Shown: one piece after another, positions 6,617 to 6,710 of the stretch
Position numbering within the stretch: position 1 is the stretch's first letter
Layout of the letters: every line of letters begins with the position of its first letter
Assembly: GCA_003557965.1 (NCBI GenBank)
Contig: PWND01000179.1
Coordinates: 1 to 6,710, forward strand
DNA: 6,710 nt
Reading direction: 5' to 3'
Source: Bacteroidales bacterium
GTDB lineage: Bacteria; Bacteroidota; Bacteroidia; Bacteroidales; UBA7960
The notes under the pieces: generated by a model
Told to the model about the DNA's origin: nothing
Database searches by the model: none
Seen by the model: the letters and a program-made list of their open reading frames with translations, nothing else
Translations under genes and position numbers: made by a program

Positions 6617-6666
6617 AGTGTTGGGGGATTGGTGGATTGGTTAACTGGTTTATTGGGGAATTGGGG
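6617..6666. repeat. Degenerate 8-base tandem repeat upstream of the operon
   Basis: Six 8-base units follow each other on the plus strand, each ending in TTGG or CTGG: AGTGTTGG, GGGATTGG, TGGATTGG, TTAACTGG, TTTATTGG and GGAATTGG, with a trailing GG. On the minus strand this reads as repeated CCAAT/CCAGT/CCAAC boxes. It lies upstream of the candidate promoter and operator. The last three or four bases of each unit are well kept while the first four vary. No function is known to me; it looks like low-complexity intergenic satellite sequence. The rest of the 5' intergenic region (6667-6710) has no supportable gene or promoter. Confidence 0.65.
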
Positions 6667-6710
6667 TGTAAGCAGTAACTTGCAATCATCAAGTTTTCGC
6701 AATTGTAAGT

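Noticed and set aside
6496..6702. Minus-strand open frame of 68 codons overlapping the start of the TetR gene
   Set aside because: Its middle is a translation of the 8-base repeat (NQSTNPP-like) and its end runs out of frame through the TetR coding start. There is no family resemblance.
6678..6710. Imperfect inverted repeat ACTTGCAA ... TTGTAAGT at the right window edge
   Set aside because: It pairs over eight bases only with a G-U wobble, has a 17-base loop and no U-tract, and is cut by the window edge, so neither a terminator nor a regulator site can be supported.

Overview
The window holds one complete five-gene operon on the minus strand. It encodes a tripartite RND (resistance-nodulation-division) efflux system of the HAE1 (hydrophobe/amphiphile) type. 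In transcription order, right to left, the genes are a TetR-family repressor, a TolC-like outer-membrane factor, a lipoprotein membrane-fusion (adaptor) protein, an AcrB-like RND permease, and a 98-residue protein that looks like a PII-type signalling protein. Gaps between genes are 19-36 bases (or a short overlap between the first two, depending on the start codon). No terminator or internal promoter is evident, so all five are probably made from one message.

The organism is most likely a member of the Bacteroidota, probably a Bacteroidales/Marinilabiliales-like or related environmental lineage. The evidence is AT-rich DNA, A-rich leaders without clear Shine-Dalgarno sites, a TAnnTTTG-type -7 promoter element ahead of the first gene, a lipoprotein adaptor, and the TetR-OMF-MFP-RND gene order common in that phylum. 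Genus and species cannot be read from the window.

Layout: 1-36 is a degenerate hexamer tandem repeat directly after the last stop codon. 39-335 is the PII-like gene, 364-3474 the permease, 3511-4548 the adaptor, 4576-5925 the outer-membrane factor and 5945-6538 the TetR regulator. 6566-6603 carries the promoter and an inverted repeat that is a good candidate for the TetR operator. 6617-6666 is a degenerate 8-base tandem repeat. The last 44 bases show no gene.

How the parts should work together: the TetR protein probably represses its own operon until it binds a ligand. The permease takes substrate from the periplasm or inner membrane using proton flow (Asp399, Asp400 and Lys929 are present), and the adaptor couples it to the TolC-like duct. 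The unexpected component is the PII-like protein. PII-family proteins are trimers, and GlnK is known to plug the trimeric AmtB channel from the cytoplasm. RND permeases are also trimers, so a trimeric cytoplasmic regulator or plug for the pump is an attractive hypothesis. This is inferred from fold-level sequence resemblance and gene order, and is the item most worth following up.
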